A stretch of 64,000 nt of DNA from Arsenicicoccus cauae (GCF_009707125.1 NZ_WLVL01000040.1:186001-250000); one strand, 5' to 3'. Positions 43,685 through 54,675 are shown, counted from the stretch's first letter. Translations and numbers: made by a program. Notes: generated by a model from the sequence alone, not told the origin.

Positions 43685-43726
43685 GGCGGGGTGACGACGG
43701 CGGGGTCACGACGGCGGGGTCACGAC
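43685..43726 (+). repeat. three 14-bp tandem repeats in the promoter of the next gene
   Basis: GGCGGGGTGACGAC (43685-43698) followed by two copies of GGCGGGGTCACGAC (43699-43712, 43713-43726). The array covers about -73 to -32 relative to the predicted transcription start at 43758, where an activator or repressor could bind. Confidence 0.75.
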
Positions 43727-43745
43727 GGTTCGAGGACGCCCGGCA

Positions 43746-43751
43746 TAGGGT
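43746..43751 (+). promoter_or_regulatory. -10 box, leaderless start at 43758
   Basis: TAGGGT followed by 6 bases and GTG 43758, downstream of the 14-bp repeats. Confidence 0.55.
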
Positions 43752-43757
43752 GGGCGG

Positions 43758-44732
43758 GTGACCTCAGAGCGCCCTGACCCGACCTCCAAGCTGCCGGAGA
43801 CGGCCTGCTCGCTGTCCTGGGAGGGGGCCGGGCACCCGGTGGGCGGGACCGCCGCGATGGCGGACTTCTGGATCGCCCTCGAGCAGCCCGGCCCGTGGGG
43901 CAGGGATGCGTTCACCGAGTCCTGGCTCGACCCCGCGCTGGGGGACCGGCTGGAGGGTGCCTGTGCCCGGGCCGGTGGGCGTCTGGTGCTCATCCGCTCG
44001 GTGTCCGACCGCCGGTCCCAGGCCGACGGGGCACCGCGCCAGGTCTACGTCGCCGGTGACCTGCGGGGCGCGTCCGGCGGCCCGTGGCTGCTCGCCGGGG
44101 CGATCGTCGACCCCGCCGACCTGCTCGGCCTGGACCTCGGTGCCCTGGTCGACCGGGGACCGGACGCGGTGCTGCAGGCCCTGCCCGGGCTGCACCGCAC
44201 CGACGCCGGGATCCTCCTGGTCTGCACCAACGGCAAGCGGGACGTGTGCTGCGCCGTGCGGGGCAGGCCGGTGGTGCTCGAGGGTGCGCGGCACCGCCCC
44301 GGCCAGGTGTGGGAGTGCACCCACACCGGCGGCCACCGGTTCGCCGCCACCGGCATCGCGCTGCCCAGCGGACACACGATCGCCCGGCTGACCGGCGAGC
44401 TCGCCGTCCAGGTCGTCGACGCCGAGGCGCGGCGCGAGCTGTGCCTCGCCGCCCTCGACGCCGCGCACGACCGTGGCCGCAGCCACCTCGACCTGCCCGC
44501 CCAGGCCGCCGAGGCCTGGGTCCGGGCGCGCACCCAGGAGACGTCGCTGAGGGCCCTGACGAGCCGGATCGAGAGCGGCGACGAGTGGGACGCGCAGGTC
44601 AGGGTCACGCACGAGGACGGTCGCGCGTGGCGGCTGCGGGTCCACAAGGAGCCCACGGGCGAGCGCCTCTACGACTCCTGCGGCAACGACCCCGCCCCGG
44701 CGCACCGGTTCTACGTCGACGAGCAGGACTGA
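43758..44732 (+). CDS. sucrase/ferredoxin-like (thioredoxin-fold [2Fe-2S]) family protein
   Basis: A 324-residue protein of the family named sucrase/ferredoxin-like. An N-terminal half leads to the thioredoxin-like iron-sulfur part: VCTNGKRDVCCAVRGRP and then VWECTHTGGHRFAATG, with several Cys and His that are conserved in the family and may bind a [2Fe-2S] cluster. The function is unknown despite the family name, and there is no sign of a glycosidase. Leaderless GTG start; three 14-bp repeats lie upstream. It is convergent with parC with a gap of 6 bases. Confidence 0.87.
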   Translation: MTSERPDPTSKLPETACSLSWEGAGHPVGGTAAMADFWIALEQPGPWGRDAFTESWLDPALGDRLEGACARAGGRLVLIRSVSDRRSQADGAPRQVYVAGDLRGASGGPWLLAGAIVDPADLLGLDLGALVDRGPDAVLQALPGLHRTDAGILLVCTNGKRDVCCAVRGRPVVLEGARHRPGQVWECTHTGGHRFAATGIALPSGHTIARLTGELAVQVVDAEARRELCLAALDAAHDRGRSHLDLPAQAAEAWVRARTQETSLRALTSRIESGDEWDAQVRVTHEDGRAWRLRVHKEPTGERLYDSCGNDPAPAHRFYVDEQD

Positions 44733-44738
44733 CCGAGG

Positions 44739-47378
<2,640 letters not shown>

Positions 47379-47482
47379 GCGGGTGCAGTCTCCTTCGTGG
47401 GTGGATCCGCTCCATCCTGCCTGTCGGGCACCCCATCAGGCCGTATGGCGCGCCGGGGCCACCGCCTGACGGGGAGACGCAC

Positions 47483-47520
47483 GAGGCCCGGTGCGCCAAG
47501 GGGGTAGCGCACCGGGCCTC
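47483..47520 (-). terminator. hairpin terminator after ptsI
   Basis: Perfect 14-bp stem (47483-47496 with 47507-47520, arm GAGGCCCGGTGCGC), loop of 10 bases, 28 bases past the ptsI stop and before the parC promoter region. Confidence 0.8.
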
Positions 47521-47548
47521 ACGCCGGCTGGGCCGGCCGATCAGACCG

Positions 47549-49237
47549 TCAGAGCAGGTCGAGCATGATCGGGTCGGCCAGGTCGAGGACGGCCTGGCGG
47601 GCCTTGCGGGCGGAGCGGGCCTTGAGGGCCGCCGTGGCCATCCGCTGGCAGGCCCCGAGCTCGTGCAGGCTGAGCGCGGTGCGCACGGCCGCCAGCTTGG
47701 GGGTCGCCATCGACAGGGAGGAGACACCGAGACCGACCAGCACGAGCGCGAGGAGCGGGTCACCGCCGGCCTCGCCGCACACGCCGATCGGCTTGCCCGT
47801 CGCCCGGCCGCCCTCGCAGGCCATCTTGACCAGGTCGAGCAGCGGCGGCTGCCACGGGCTCAGCAGGGGCGCCAGCGCGCCCTGCATGCGGTCCGCGGCC
47901 ATGGTGTACTGCGACAGGTCGTTGGTCCCGAGCGACGCGAAGTCGCACACCTCGAGGATGTCCTTGGCGCGGATCGCCGCCCCCGGGACCTCGATCATGG
48001 TGCCGCCCTTGGGTAGTCCCACGGCCTTGACCTGCTGGGCGAACCAGCGGGCCTCCTCGCGGGTGGCCACCATCGGGGCCATGACGCGCACGTCGGCGCC
48101 CGTCGCCTGGTAGGCCGCGGCCAGGGCCTGGAGCTGGGTGTCCAGCAGGTCCTGACGCTCGCGCTGGAGCCGCAGGCCGCGCACTCCGAGGGCGGGGTTC
48201 TCCTCCTCGCCGAGGTCGGCGAAGGCCAGCGGCTTGTCGGCCCCGGCGTCGAGGGTGCGGACGACCACGCGACGCTCGGGGAAGGCGCGGAAGACCCGGG
48301 TGTAGGTCTCCGTCTGCTCCTCCAGCGTGGGCGCGTCCTCGCGGTCGAGGAAGAGGAACTCCGTGCGGAAAAGCCCCACGCCCTCGCAGTCCAGCTTGCC
48401 GGCCTTCTCGGCGTCCTCGGCGGTGCCGATGTTGGCCAGGAGGGCGACCTTGGTGCCGTCGCGGGTGACGCCGACCCCGCTGACGTTGGACAGGGCGGCG
48501 GCCCGGCGGCGGGACCGCTCGGCGAGCTGCTCCTGCTCGTCCTCGGTGGGGTTGACGATGACCTCGCCGACGCCGCCGTCCAGCGCCACGACCGTGCCGG
48601 CCGGGATCTCCAGGGCGCCCTGGACCCGCACGACCGCGGGGATGCCCAACTGGGCGGCGAGGATGGCGGTGTGGCTGGTCGGTCCGCCGGCCTCGGTGAC
48701 GATCCCGCGCACCTTGTCGATGTCCAGGGTCGCGGTCTCGGCGGGCGCCAGGTCGTTGGCGACCAGGACGCTCGGCTCGTCGAAGTCGGGGACCCCCGGC
48801 TCGGGCTCACCCAGCAGGCGGGCGACCGTGCGGTCCCGGACGTCGCGCAGGTCGGTGACGCGCTCGGCCATGTAGCCGCCGAGCGACTCGAACATCGTGC
48901 AGAACTCCTCGACGGCCGCGGTGACGGCGGTCGCGGGACCCTTGCCGGCGTCGAGCTGGGTGTCGATCCCCCCGGCGAGCCCGGGGTCGCGGGCCATCAT
49001 GACGGTGGCCTGCAGGATCGTGGCGGCCTTGGGGTCGGCCTTGGCGGCCCGCGCCTCGAGGCCGGCGGCAACCTGCTCCATCGTCTCGCGGACGTGGGCC
49101 TTGGCCGCCGCCGCGTCGGGGGCGGCGGGCTCGTGGGCTGGTGCCGTGGGAGCCGGCCGGACCTGCACGACAGGTCCGGCCGACGTGCCCACGCTCACAC
49201 CGATGCCGCTCAGCTGACGGTGCGGGGCGTCGGTCAT
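47549..49237 (-). CDS. ptsI: phosphoenolpyruvate-protein phosphotransferase (enzyme I)
   Basis: A 562-residue enzyme that takes phosphate from PEP and passes it to HPr. The phosphorylated His is H189 (GGPTSHTAI). The HPr-binding helical region lies before it and the PEP-binding barrel after (LFRTEFLFLDR, GTMIEVPGAA, DFASLGTNDLSQYTMA, CGEAGGDP). ATG at 49237 is 7 bases after the ptsH stop, so both are co-transcribed. It serves the EIIBBC and EIIA genes upstream and any other PTS in the cell. Confidence 0.96.
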   Translation of the reverse strand: MTDAPHRQLSGIGVSVGTSAGPVVQVRPAPTAPAHEPAAPDAAAAKAHVRETMEQVAAGLEARAAKADPKAATILQATVMMARDPGLAGGIDTQLDAGKGPATAVTAAVEEFCTMFESLGGYMAERVTDLRDVRDRTVARLLGEPEPGVPDFDEPSVLVANDLAPAETATLDIDKVRGIVTEAGGPTSHTAILAAQLGIPAVVRVQGALEIPAGTVVALDGGVGEVIVNPTEDEQEQLAERSRRRAAALSNVSGVGVTRDGTKVALLANIGTAEDAEKAGKLDCEGVGLFRTEFLFLDREDAPTLEEQTETYTRVFRAFPERRVVVRTLDAGADKPLAFADLGEEENPALGVRGLRLQRERQDLLDTQLQALAAAYQATGADVRVMAPMVATREEARWFAQQVKAVGLPKGGTMIEVPGAAIRAKDILEVCDFASLGTNDLSQYTMAADRMQGALAPLLSPWQPPLLDLVKMACEGGRATGKPIGVCGEAGGDPLLALVLVGLGVSSLSMATPKLAAVRTALSLHELGACQRMATAALKARSARKARQAVLDLADPIMLDLL

Positions 49238-49244
49238 CGCCGGG

Positions 49245-49514
49245 TCACTCGTTGTCGAGGTCGCGCTCGAGCAGGGCGACGAGCTCTCCGAGCTTGTCCT
49301 CGGCGCCGTCGCCCTCGGCGGAGAGCGTGACGACGTCGCCGTGCTTGGCGCCCAGGGCCATGACGGCCAGGATGCTGCGGGCGTCGACCGGGGTCTGGCC
49401 CTCCTTGGCGATCGTGACGGGCAGGCCCGTGGCCGTGGCGGCCTGGACGAACATCGAGGCCGGACGGGCATGCAGGCCGACGGACGACGCGATGGTGACG
49501 TTGCGAGAAGCCAT
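49245..49514 (-). CDS. ptsH: phosphocarrier protein HPr
   Basis: An 89-residue HPr. The phosphorylated His is H15 in GLHARPAS. A Ser at residue 47 (ARSILAVMALG) is at the regulatory position phosphorylated by HPr kinase in Firmicutes, although actinobacteria generally lack that kinase. It relays phosphate from enzyme I to EIIA. It is separated from the EIIBBC gene by 115 bases with a strong hairpin, so ptsHI may have its own promoter or rely on read-through. Confidence 0.97.
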   Translation of the reverse strand: MASRNVTIASSVGLHARPASMFVQAATATGLPVTIAKEGQTPVDARSILAVMALGAKHGDVVTLSAEGDGAEDKLGELVALLERDLDNE

Positions 49515-49561
49515 GAGGATCAGTCCTTCTGGGTGTGCGGTGGTCGGTCGTGGGACTCACC

Positions 49562-49590
49562 GTATGCCGGGGACGTGGTCCCCGTCATAC
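49562..49590 (-). terminator. hairpin between EIIBBC gene and ptsH
   Basis: GTATG-CCGGGGAC pairs with GTCCCCGT-CATAC around a 3-base loop (GTG), one mismatch in a 13-bp stem. It lies 39 bases after the EIIBBC stop and would limit read-through into ptsHI. Confidence 0.65.
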
Positions 49591-49607
49591 CGGGCTGGTG
49601 CAGGTGG

Positions 49608-49627
49608 TGCTGTGCTGTGCTGTGCTG
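49608..49627. repeat. five-base simple repeat after the EIIBBC stop
   Basis: TGCTG/GCTGT repeated about four times directly before the stop codon of the EIIBBC gene (minus strand), outside the coding frame. It could vary by slippage but would not change the protein. Confidence 0.6.
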
Positions 49628-49629
49628 GG

Positions 49630-51570
49630 TCAGGCGGTGACGGCGTCCTGCGCCGCCGACGTGGACGCCACGACCCGGCGGCTCTCGTCGGCGCCCTTGA
49701 GCGCGACGACGAGGAGCCCGGTGATGACGGATCCGACGATGACGGACAGGAGGAACATCAGCGGGTTGGTGATCAGCGGCGTGACCCACAGACCGCCGTG
49801 CGGGGCGCGGCTGCCGGAGCCGAAGGCCATGATCAGCGCGCCGGCGACGCCGGAGCCGACCATGGACGACAGGATGACGCGCCACGGGTCGGCGGCGGCG
49901 AACGGGATGGCGCCCTCAGAGATGAAGGACGCCCCGAGCAGCCAGGAGGCCTTGCCGTTCTCCTGCTCGGCCTTGGTGAAGAGCTTGGGCCGCAGGGCGG
50001 TGGCGAGGGCCATGCCCCAAGGGGCGACCATGCCGGCGCCCATGACGGCCGCCATGATCTTGAGCTGGGGAGCGTCGGTGGCGCCCGCCGCCACAGCAGA
50101 CAGGCCGGTGGTGCCGAAGGTGTAGGCCACCTTGTTGACGGGACCGCCCAGGTCGAAGCCCATCATGAGCCCGAGGATGAGCCCGAGCAGCACCGCGTTG
50201 GAGCCGGACATGCTCGTCAGGCCGCTGCTCAGGGCGTCCATCAGACCCTTGATCGGTCGGCCGAGCAGCAGGATCATCGCGCCCGCGGTGATCAGCGTCG
50301 ACAGCAGCGGGATGACGACGACGGGCATGACGCCGCGGACGCCCTTGTGGACCTTCCAGCCGGAGATCCAGCGGGCCATGAAACCGGCGAGGAAACCGGT
50401 CACGATGCCGCCGAGGAAGCCGGCGCCCATGGTGTTGGCGATGAACCCGCCGACGATGCCCGGCACCAGGCCCGGCCGGTCGGCGATGCCGTAGGCGATG
50501 AACCCGGACAGGATCGGGACGAGGAAGCCGAAGGCGGCCGCGCCGATGAGGAAGAGCAGCGCCGCCCAGTGCATCCCGGCGCCGGGGTTGAAGGCGTTCT
50601 GCAGGACGGTGACCTTGTCGGTGGCTCCCGCCGGGTTGAGGGTGTACATCGACGTGACGTCGATGGCGCCCTGCTTGCCGCCGAAGAGCTGGGCGAGCAT
50701 GAACCCGAGCGCGATCATGATGCCGCCGGCCGCGACGAACGGGATCATGTAGGACACGCCGGTCATCAGCCACTGGCGGATCTTGGTGCCGGTGCCGACG
50801 CGCTCCCCCTCGCGGGCCGGGGTGGCCCCCGCGGCGGCGGTCGTCGTCGCGGCAGCCGCTGCCGGCGCGGTCGAGCCCGCCTGGCCGCGCTCGGCGACCA
50901 GGCGCTCGATCTCGGCGATGAGTGCAGGGGAGTCGGACACGGCCCGCTTCACGCCCACGTCCACCGTGGGCTTGCCCGCGAACCGCCCGACGTCCTTGAC
51001 CTCGAGGTCGTGGGCGAAGATCACGCCGTCGGCCGCGTCGATGACCGACTGGTCGAGCGGCTCGGATCCGGCCGACCCCTGGGTCTCCACGACCATGGTG
51101 TGGCCGGCGTCCTTGGCGGCCTGCTCGAGGCCCTCGGCGGCCATGTACGTGTGCGCGATGCCGGTCGGGCAGCTCGTGACGCCGACCAGGGTGAGGGAGC
51201 GGGCACCACCGGCGGCGTCGCCCGAGGCAGCACCGGCCGACCCGGCGGGCGACGGCGTACGAGCCTGCTCCGCTGCCTCGACCGCCTGGGCCACCAGCGT
51301 CGGGGCGTCGGAGACGGCCCGCTTGACGCCGACGTCGACGGTCGGCTTGCCGGCGAACCGGCCGGCGTCCCTGACCTCGAGGTCGTGGGCGAAGATCACG
51401 GCGTCCGCGGCGTCGATGACCGACTGGTCCAGCGGCTCGGAGCCCGCGGACCCCTGGGTCTCGACGACCATCTCGTGCCCGGCCTCGCGCGCCGCCTGCT
51501 CGAGGGCCTCGGCGGCCATGTAGGTGTGCGCGATCCCCGTCGGGCAGCTCGTGACCCCGACCAGCCTCAC
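49630..51570 (-). CDS. fruA: fructose-specific PTS EIIBBC with duplicated IIB domain
   Basis: A 646-residue membrane transporter that brings in fructose and phosphorylates it to fructose 1-phosphate. Two IIB domains occur in tandem, residues 3-92 and 128-217, identical at 81 of 90 positions, each with an active-site Cys (C9 and C134 in TSCPTGIAHTYMAAE). A linker leads to the IIC domain (about 265-630) with about nine hydrophobic helices and GFDLGGPVNKVAY. In E. coli FruA the extra IIB' lacks the active Cys, whereas here both are intact. The GTG at 51570 overlaps the EIIA stop (GTGA). Confidence 0.93.
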   Translation of the reverse strand: MRLVGVTSCPTGIAHTYMAAEALEQAAREAGHEMVVETQGSAGSEPLDQSVIDAADAVIFAHDLEVRDAGRFAGKPTVDVGVKRAVSDAPTLVAQAVEAAEQARTPSPAGSAGAASGDAAGGARSLTLVGVTSCPTGIAHTYMAAEGLEQAAKDAGHTMVVETQGSAGSEPLDQSVIDAADGVIFAHDLEVKDVGRFAGKPTVDVGVKRAVSDSPALIAEIERLVAERGQAGSTAPAAAAATTTAAAGATPAREGERVGTGTKIRQWLMTGVSYMIPFVAAGGIMIALGFMLAQLFGGKQGAIDVTSMYTLNPAGATDKVTVLQNAFNPGAGMHWAALLFLIGAAAFGFLVPILSGFIAYGIADRPGLVPGIVGGFIANTMGAGFLGGIVTGFLAGFMARWISGWKVHKGVRGVMPVVVIPLLSTLITAGAMILLLGRPIKGLMDALSSGLTSMSGSNAVLLGLILGLMMGFDLGGPVNKVAYTFGTTGLSAVAAGATDAPQLKIMAAVMGAGMVAPWGMALATALRPKLFTKAEQENGKASWLLGASFISEGAIPFAAADPWRVILSSMVGSGVAGALIMAFGSGSRAPHGGLWVTPLITNPLMFLLSVIVGSVITGLLVVALKGADESRRVVASTSAAQDAVTA

Positions 51571-52013
51571 TGCTCGACCTCGGACCGGACGATCTGAACG
51601 ACCTCGGCCGGGGTGACGGCGTTGCGCAGGGACTCCTTGAACTCGGCGCGCATGAGCTTGCGGGCGAGCATGGCCAGGATCTTGAGGTGGTCCTCGCCGC
51701 CGCCCTCGGGCGCCGCGATGAGGAAGATGAGGGTGGCCGGGCCGTCCTCGGACCCCCAGTCGATGCCCTCGCGGGACCGCCCGAAGACCAGCGACGGCTC
51801 CGTCACGTGCGTGGACCGGCAGTGGGGGATGCCGATGCCGCCGGGCAGCCCGGTCGCCATCTGCTCCTCGCGCTTGCGCACGTCGTCGAGGAAGCCCTCG
51901 AGGTCGGTGACCCGGCCCTCCGACGCCAGGGTCTGGCCGAGGGTCCGGGTGGCCTCGGTGCGGTCCGTGGCACGGAGGTCCAGCACGACCTGCTTCTCGG
52001 TGATGAGGGACAT
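51567..52013 (-). CDS. PTS fructose-type EIIA domain protein
   Basis: A 148-residue EIIA of the mannitol/fructose type. The phosphorylated His is H64 in GIGIPHCRSTHV. AGGAGAGATC precedes the ATG at 52013. It takes phosphate from HPr and passes it to the IIB domains of the next gene, whose start overlaps its stop. The fruK stop is 39 bases upstream. As a free-standing IIA it differs from species in which IIA is fused to IIBC or to HPr (FruB). Confidence 0.93.
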   Translation of the reverse strand: MSLITEKQVVLDLRATDRTEATRTLGQTLASEGRVTDLEGFLDDVRKREEQMATGLPGGIGIPHCRSTHVTEPSLVFGRSREGIDWGSEDGPATLIFLIAAPEGGGEDHLKILAMLARKLMRAEFKESLRNAVTPAEVVQIVRSEVEQ

Positions 52014-52052
52014 GATCTCTCCTTGATGGGGTGGGGTCTGGTGGGCGGCGTC

Positions 52053-52997
52053 TCAGAGAGACAGGGTGAGGTCGACCGGGTCGCTGACCCTGACGTCGAT
52101 CCTCGCAACATCCTCGGGAGTCGGCACCTCGGTGCCCGGCAGGCACACCGCGGCGGACCCGAAGGCGACGGCGGTGCGCAGCGCGACCGACGGGGCGTCG
52201 CCCCGGCTGAGCGCGTGGAGGTAGCCCGCGAGCAGGGAGTCGCCGGCGCCGACGGTGGACAGCGGGTGGGTGATCGTCGCGGCGGCGTGGGCGACCTCGT
52301 CCGGGGTCACCAGCAGGGCGCCCTTGCTGCCGAGGCTGACCACGACGCTGCCGACGCCGCCGGCGATCAGGGTGCGGCAGGCGTCGACCACGTCGCCGAG
52401 CGTCGCGAGCGGACGGCCGACGAGCTCCTCCAGCTCCTCGTCGTTGGGCTTGATGAGGTCGGGCGAGGCGCCGACCGCCGCCGCCATGGGTGCTCCGCTG
52501 GAGTCGATGGCGACCTTGGCGCCCGCCTCGTGGCCGCGGCGCACGAGGTCGACGTAGAACGCGGGGTCCAGTCCCGGGGGCAGGGAGCCGCACCCGACGA
52601 GCCAGGCCAGGCCCTGGTCGGCGGCGCGGTCGACAGCCGCGAGCAGCGCCGCGACCTCGTCCTCGGACAGGGCCGGGCCCAGCTCGTTGACCTTGGTGGT
52701 GGTGCCGTCCGGCTCGACGATCCCGACGTTGGCGCGGATGCTGCCCGAGATCTCGACAGCCTCCACGGGCAGGGCGATCTCCCGCAGGAGGGTCTGCATG
52801 ATCTGGCCCTGCGGGCCCCCCACCGGCAGCACCGCGACCGTGTCGGTGCCGTTGACGGCGAGGGCGCGGGAGACGTTGATGCCCTTGCCGCCCGGGTCGA
52901 GGCGCGAGTCGGTGGCCCGCTGCACGGCGCCACGCTGCAGCGTCGTCACCGCGATCGTGCGGTCGACGCTGGGGTTGGGTGTCAGGGTCAGGATCAC
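52053..52997 (-). CDS. fruK: 1-phosphofructokinase
   Basis: A 314-residue PfkB family kinase that converts fructose 1-phosphate to fructose 1,6-bisphosphate. The N-terminal TLTPNPSVDRTI and GGKGINVSRAL signatures and the C-terminal LSTVGAGDSLLAGYL with its catalytic Asp are present. Its GTG start overlaps the stop of the DeoR regulator gene by four bases (GTGA). The gene context with EIIA and EIIBBC settles fructose 1-phosphate as substrate rather than tagatose 6-phosphate. Confidence 0.96.
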   Translation of the reverse strand: MILTLTPNPSVDRTIAVTTLQRGAVQRATDSRLDPGGKGINVSRALAVNGTDTVAVLPVGGPQGQIMQTLLREIALPVEAVEISGSIRANVGIVEPDGTTTKVNELGPALSEDEVAALLAAVDRAADQGLAWLVGCGSLPPGLDPAFYVDLVRRGHEAGAKVAIDSSGAPMAAAVGASPDLIKPNDEELEELVGRPLATLGDVVDACRTLIAGGVGSVVVSLGSKGALLVTPDEVAHAAATITHPLSTVGAGDSLLAGYLHALSRGDAPSVALRTAVAFGSAAVCLPGTEVPTPEDVARIDVRVSDPVDLTLSL

Positions 52998-53755
52998 GCG
53001 CGGACCACCTCCGGGCCGTGGGCTTCGAGCTCTGCGGCGGTCTCGGGGTCGAGGCCGCTGTCGGTGACGATGGTGTCGACGTCGCTCAGCCGCCCGAACC
53101 TCGAGAAGTGGGCGACGCCGATCTTGCTGTGGTCGGCCAGGACCACTACACGCTGGGCGACGGTGACCATGGCGCGCTTGACGGAGGCCTCCGACGGGTC
53201 CGGGGTGGTGAGGCCCTCGTCCAGGGTCAGGCCGTTGGTGCCGATGAAGGCGACGTCGACGTGGATGTCGCGCAGGGCGTCCACCGACCAGGAGCCCACG
53301 GAGGCGAGGGTCTTGGCCCGTACCCGCCCGCCGAGCAGGTACAGCGCGACGTCCTCGCGGGTGCTGACCACCTGGGCGATGGACAGGGAGTTGGTGACGA
53401 CGGTCAGCTCGCCCCCCGTCGGCAGCAGGTGAGCGAGGGCCAGCGTCGAGGTGCCGGCGTCGAGCAGGATGCTGCCGTCGACAGGCACCAGCTCACGGGC
53501 GCGCTGGGCGATGGCGGACTTCTCGGCGGTCCGCTGCTCGGAGCGCATCTGGGTGGTGGGCTCGAAGGCGAGCTTCTCGATGGCGATCGCCCCGCCGTGG
53601 ACCCGCCGGACCAGGCCGTGGCGCTCCAGCACCGTCAGGTCGCGCCGGATGGTCTCGGGCGTGACGTCGAGCTCGGCCGCGAGCGCGGCGACCTCGACGC
53701 GGGACTGCGAGCGGGATCGCTCGACGATCAGCTGGTGACGCTCGTGCTGGTGCAC
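52994..53755 (-). CDS. fruR: DeoR family regulator of the fructose operon
   Basis: A 253-residue DeoR-type repressor. An N-terminal winged helix-turn-helix (ERHQLIVERSRSQSRVEVAALAAELDVTPETIRRDLTVLERHG) and a sugar-phosphate sensing domain (LDAGTSTLALAHLLP, VVTNSL, FIGTNGL, LADHSKIG) are complete. Fructose 1-phosphate is the expected effector. GTG at 53755 with AGGAGAGG upstream is preferred; the frame extends further but without family similarity. It is first in fruR-fruK-EIIA-EIIBBC, and so probably represses its own operon. Confidence 0.94.
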   Translation of the reverse strand: MHQHERHQLIVERSRSQSRVEVAALAAELDVTPETIRRDLTVLERHGLVRRVHGGAIAIEKLAFEPTTQMRSEQRTAEKSAIAQRARELVPVDGSILLDAGTSTLALAHLLPTGGELTVVTNSLSIAQVVSTREDVALYLLGGRVRAKTLASVGSWSVDALRDIHVDVAFIGTNGLTLDEGLTTPDPSEASVKRAMVTVAQRVVVLADHSKIGVAHFSRFGRLSDVDTIVTDSGLDPETAAELEAHGPEVVRA

Positions 53756-53783
53756 AGCGACCTCTCCTTCATCGGGCCTGGCC

Positions 53784-53805
53784 CGCCCGTCGTCGACGAC
53801 GGGCG
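53784..53805. promoter_or_regulatory. 22-bp perfect palindrome in the fruR 5' region
   Basis: CGCCCGTCGTCGACGACGGG followed by CG reads the same on both strands. It lies 29 bases upstream of GTG 53755 and may be an operator or an mRNA hairpin. Confidence 0.6.
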
Positions 53806-53850
53806 AGCTCCGCGGCCCCGCCAGACGGCGACGGCTCCCGGATGCCGCAA

Positions 53851-53930
53851 CGGTAAACCCGGTTGTGTTTGTTATGCCAGAGATGACGCGAACAGACATG
53901 GCGAGGTGACGCGTTCTGGCGCGTTCACGC
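53851..53930 (-). promoter_or_regulatory. candidate fru promoter/operator region
   Basis: An AT-richer stretch with GTTGTGTTTGTTATG at 53862-53876 and direct repeats GCGTTC at 53911 and 53921 (10-base period, one helical turn). DeoR-type repressors often bind TGTTTGTT-like sequences. No clear -35/-10 pair could be assigned. Confidence 0.4.
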
Positions 53931-54009
53931 CCGTGGTGCATGTCCGAGCAGACGTGACGGATGTCCGATTCCTACAACGGTGGCGCCGCGCGACGGTGCG
54001 CTCGTCTCG

Positions 54010-54675
54010 TCATACGGGGTTGTCGCCGCCGCTGCGGTCCGCCGCGCTCGGCCCGGCAGGGAACGGTCGCCCGAACGCACCGTCGTGGGCCACCTCCGCC
54101 AACGGGCGCCGGCGTCGCGAGGCGCTGCCCGGCGCCCCGCGGTCGCCGCCCGGGTCGGGATGACCCAGGGCCAGCGTCGCCACCAGGCGCCGGTCGGCCG
54201 GTATGCCGAAGGCCTCGCGTACGGCGTCGTGACGCCCCCGCGGCACCCCGAAGAACAACCCGCCGAGACCCTCGTCGTGGACCGCGAGCAGCGCCAGCAG
54301 GGCCGCCATGCCCGCGTCGACGTCCCAGTAGGGGATGGGCCACCGCTCGGTCGAACGGTCGCCCCACCTCTTGTCGGGCTCGGCGTAGCGGTCCAGGTAG
54401 CGCTCCGGGTCGCTGCACACCAGCACCAGGCAGGGAGCCGTCAGCAGGCCGCGCAGCCAGGCGTCCGGCGGCCCGGGGCGGCGGGTCGCCTCCCAGTAGC
54501 GGTCGACGTCCGGCCGTCGCGAGAGGACCACGAAGTCCCAGCCCTGGGACCAGCCGGCGCTCGGCGCGTGGGTCGCGTGGGTCAGCGCCCGCACCAGCAC
54601 GTCCCGCGGCACCGGCCGGTCGGGGTCGAACCGGCGGTGCATCCGGCGGGTGGTGACGAGAGTGCCGTGATCCAT
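54010..54675 (-). CDS. nitroreductase family protein
   Basis: About 221 residues with the FMN-dependent nitroreductase fold. TTRRMHRRFDPD at the N-terminus, HAPSAGWSQGWDFVVL and AGMAALLALLAVHDEGLGGLFFGV in the middle and ALGHPDPGG near the end are typical. The substrate is unknown. The C-terminus has a Ser/Arg-rich tail beyond the usual end. ATG at 54675 was chosen as the first codon with family similarity. The 181 bases upstream of it hold no gene that I can support. Confidence 0.88.
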   Translation of the reverse strand: MDHGTLVTTRRMHRRFDPDRPVPRDVLVRALTHATHAPSAGWSQGWDFVVLSRRPDVDRYWEATRRPGPPDAWLRGLLTAPCLVLVCSDPERYLDRYAEPDKRWGDRSTERWPIPYWDVDAGMAALLALLAVHDEGLGGLFFGVPRGRHDAVREAFGIPADRRLVATLALGHPDPGGDRGAPGSASRRRRPLAEVAHDGAFGRPFPAGPSAADRSGGDNPV

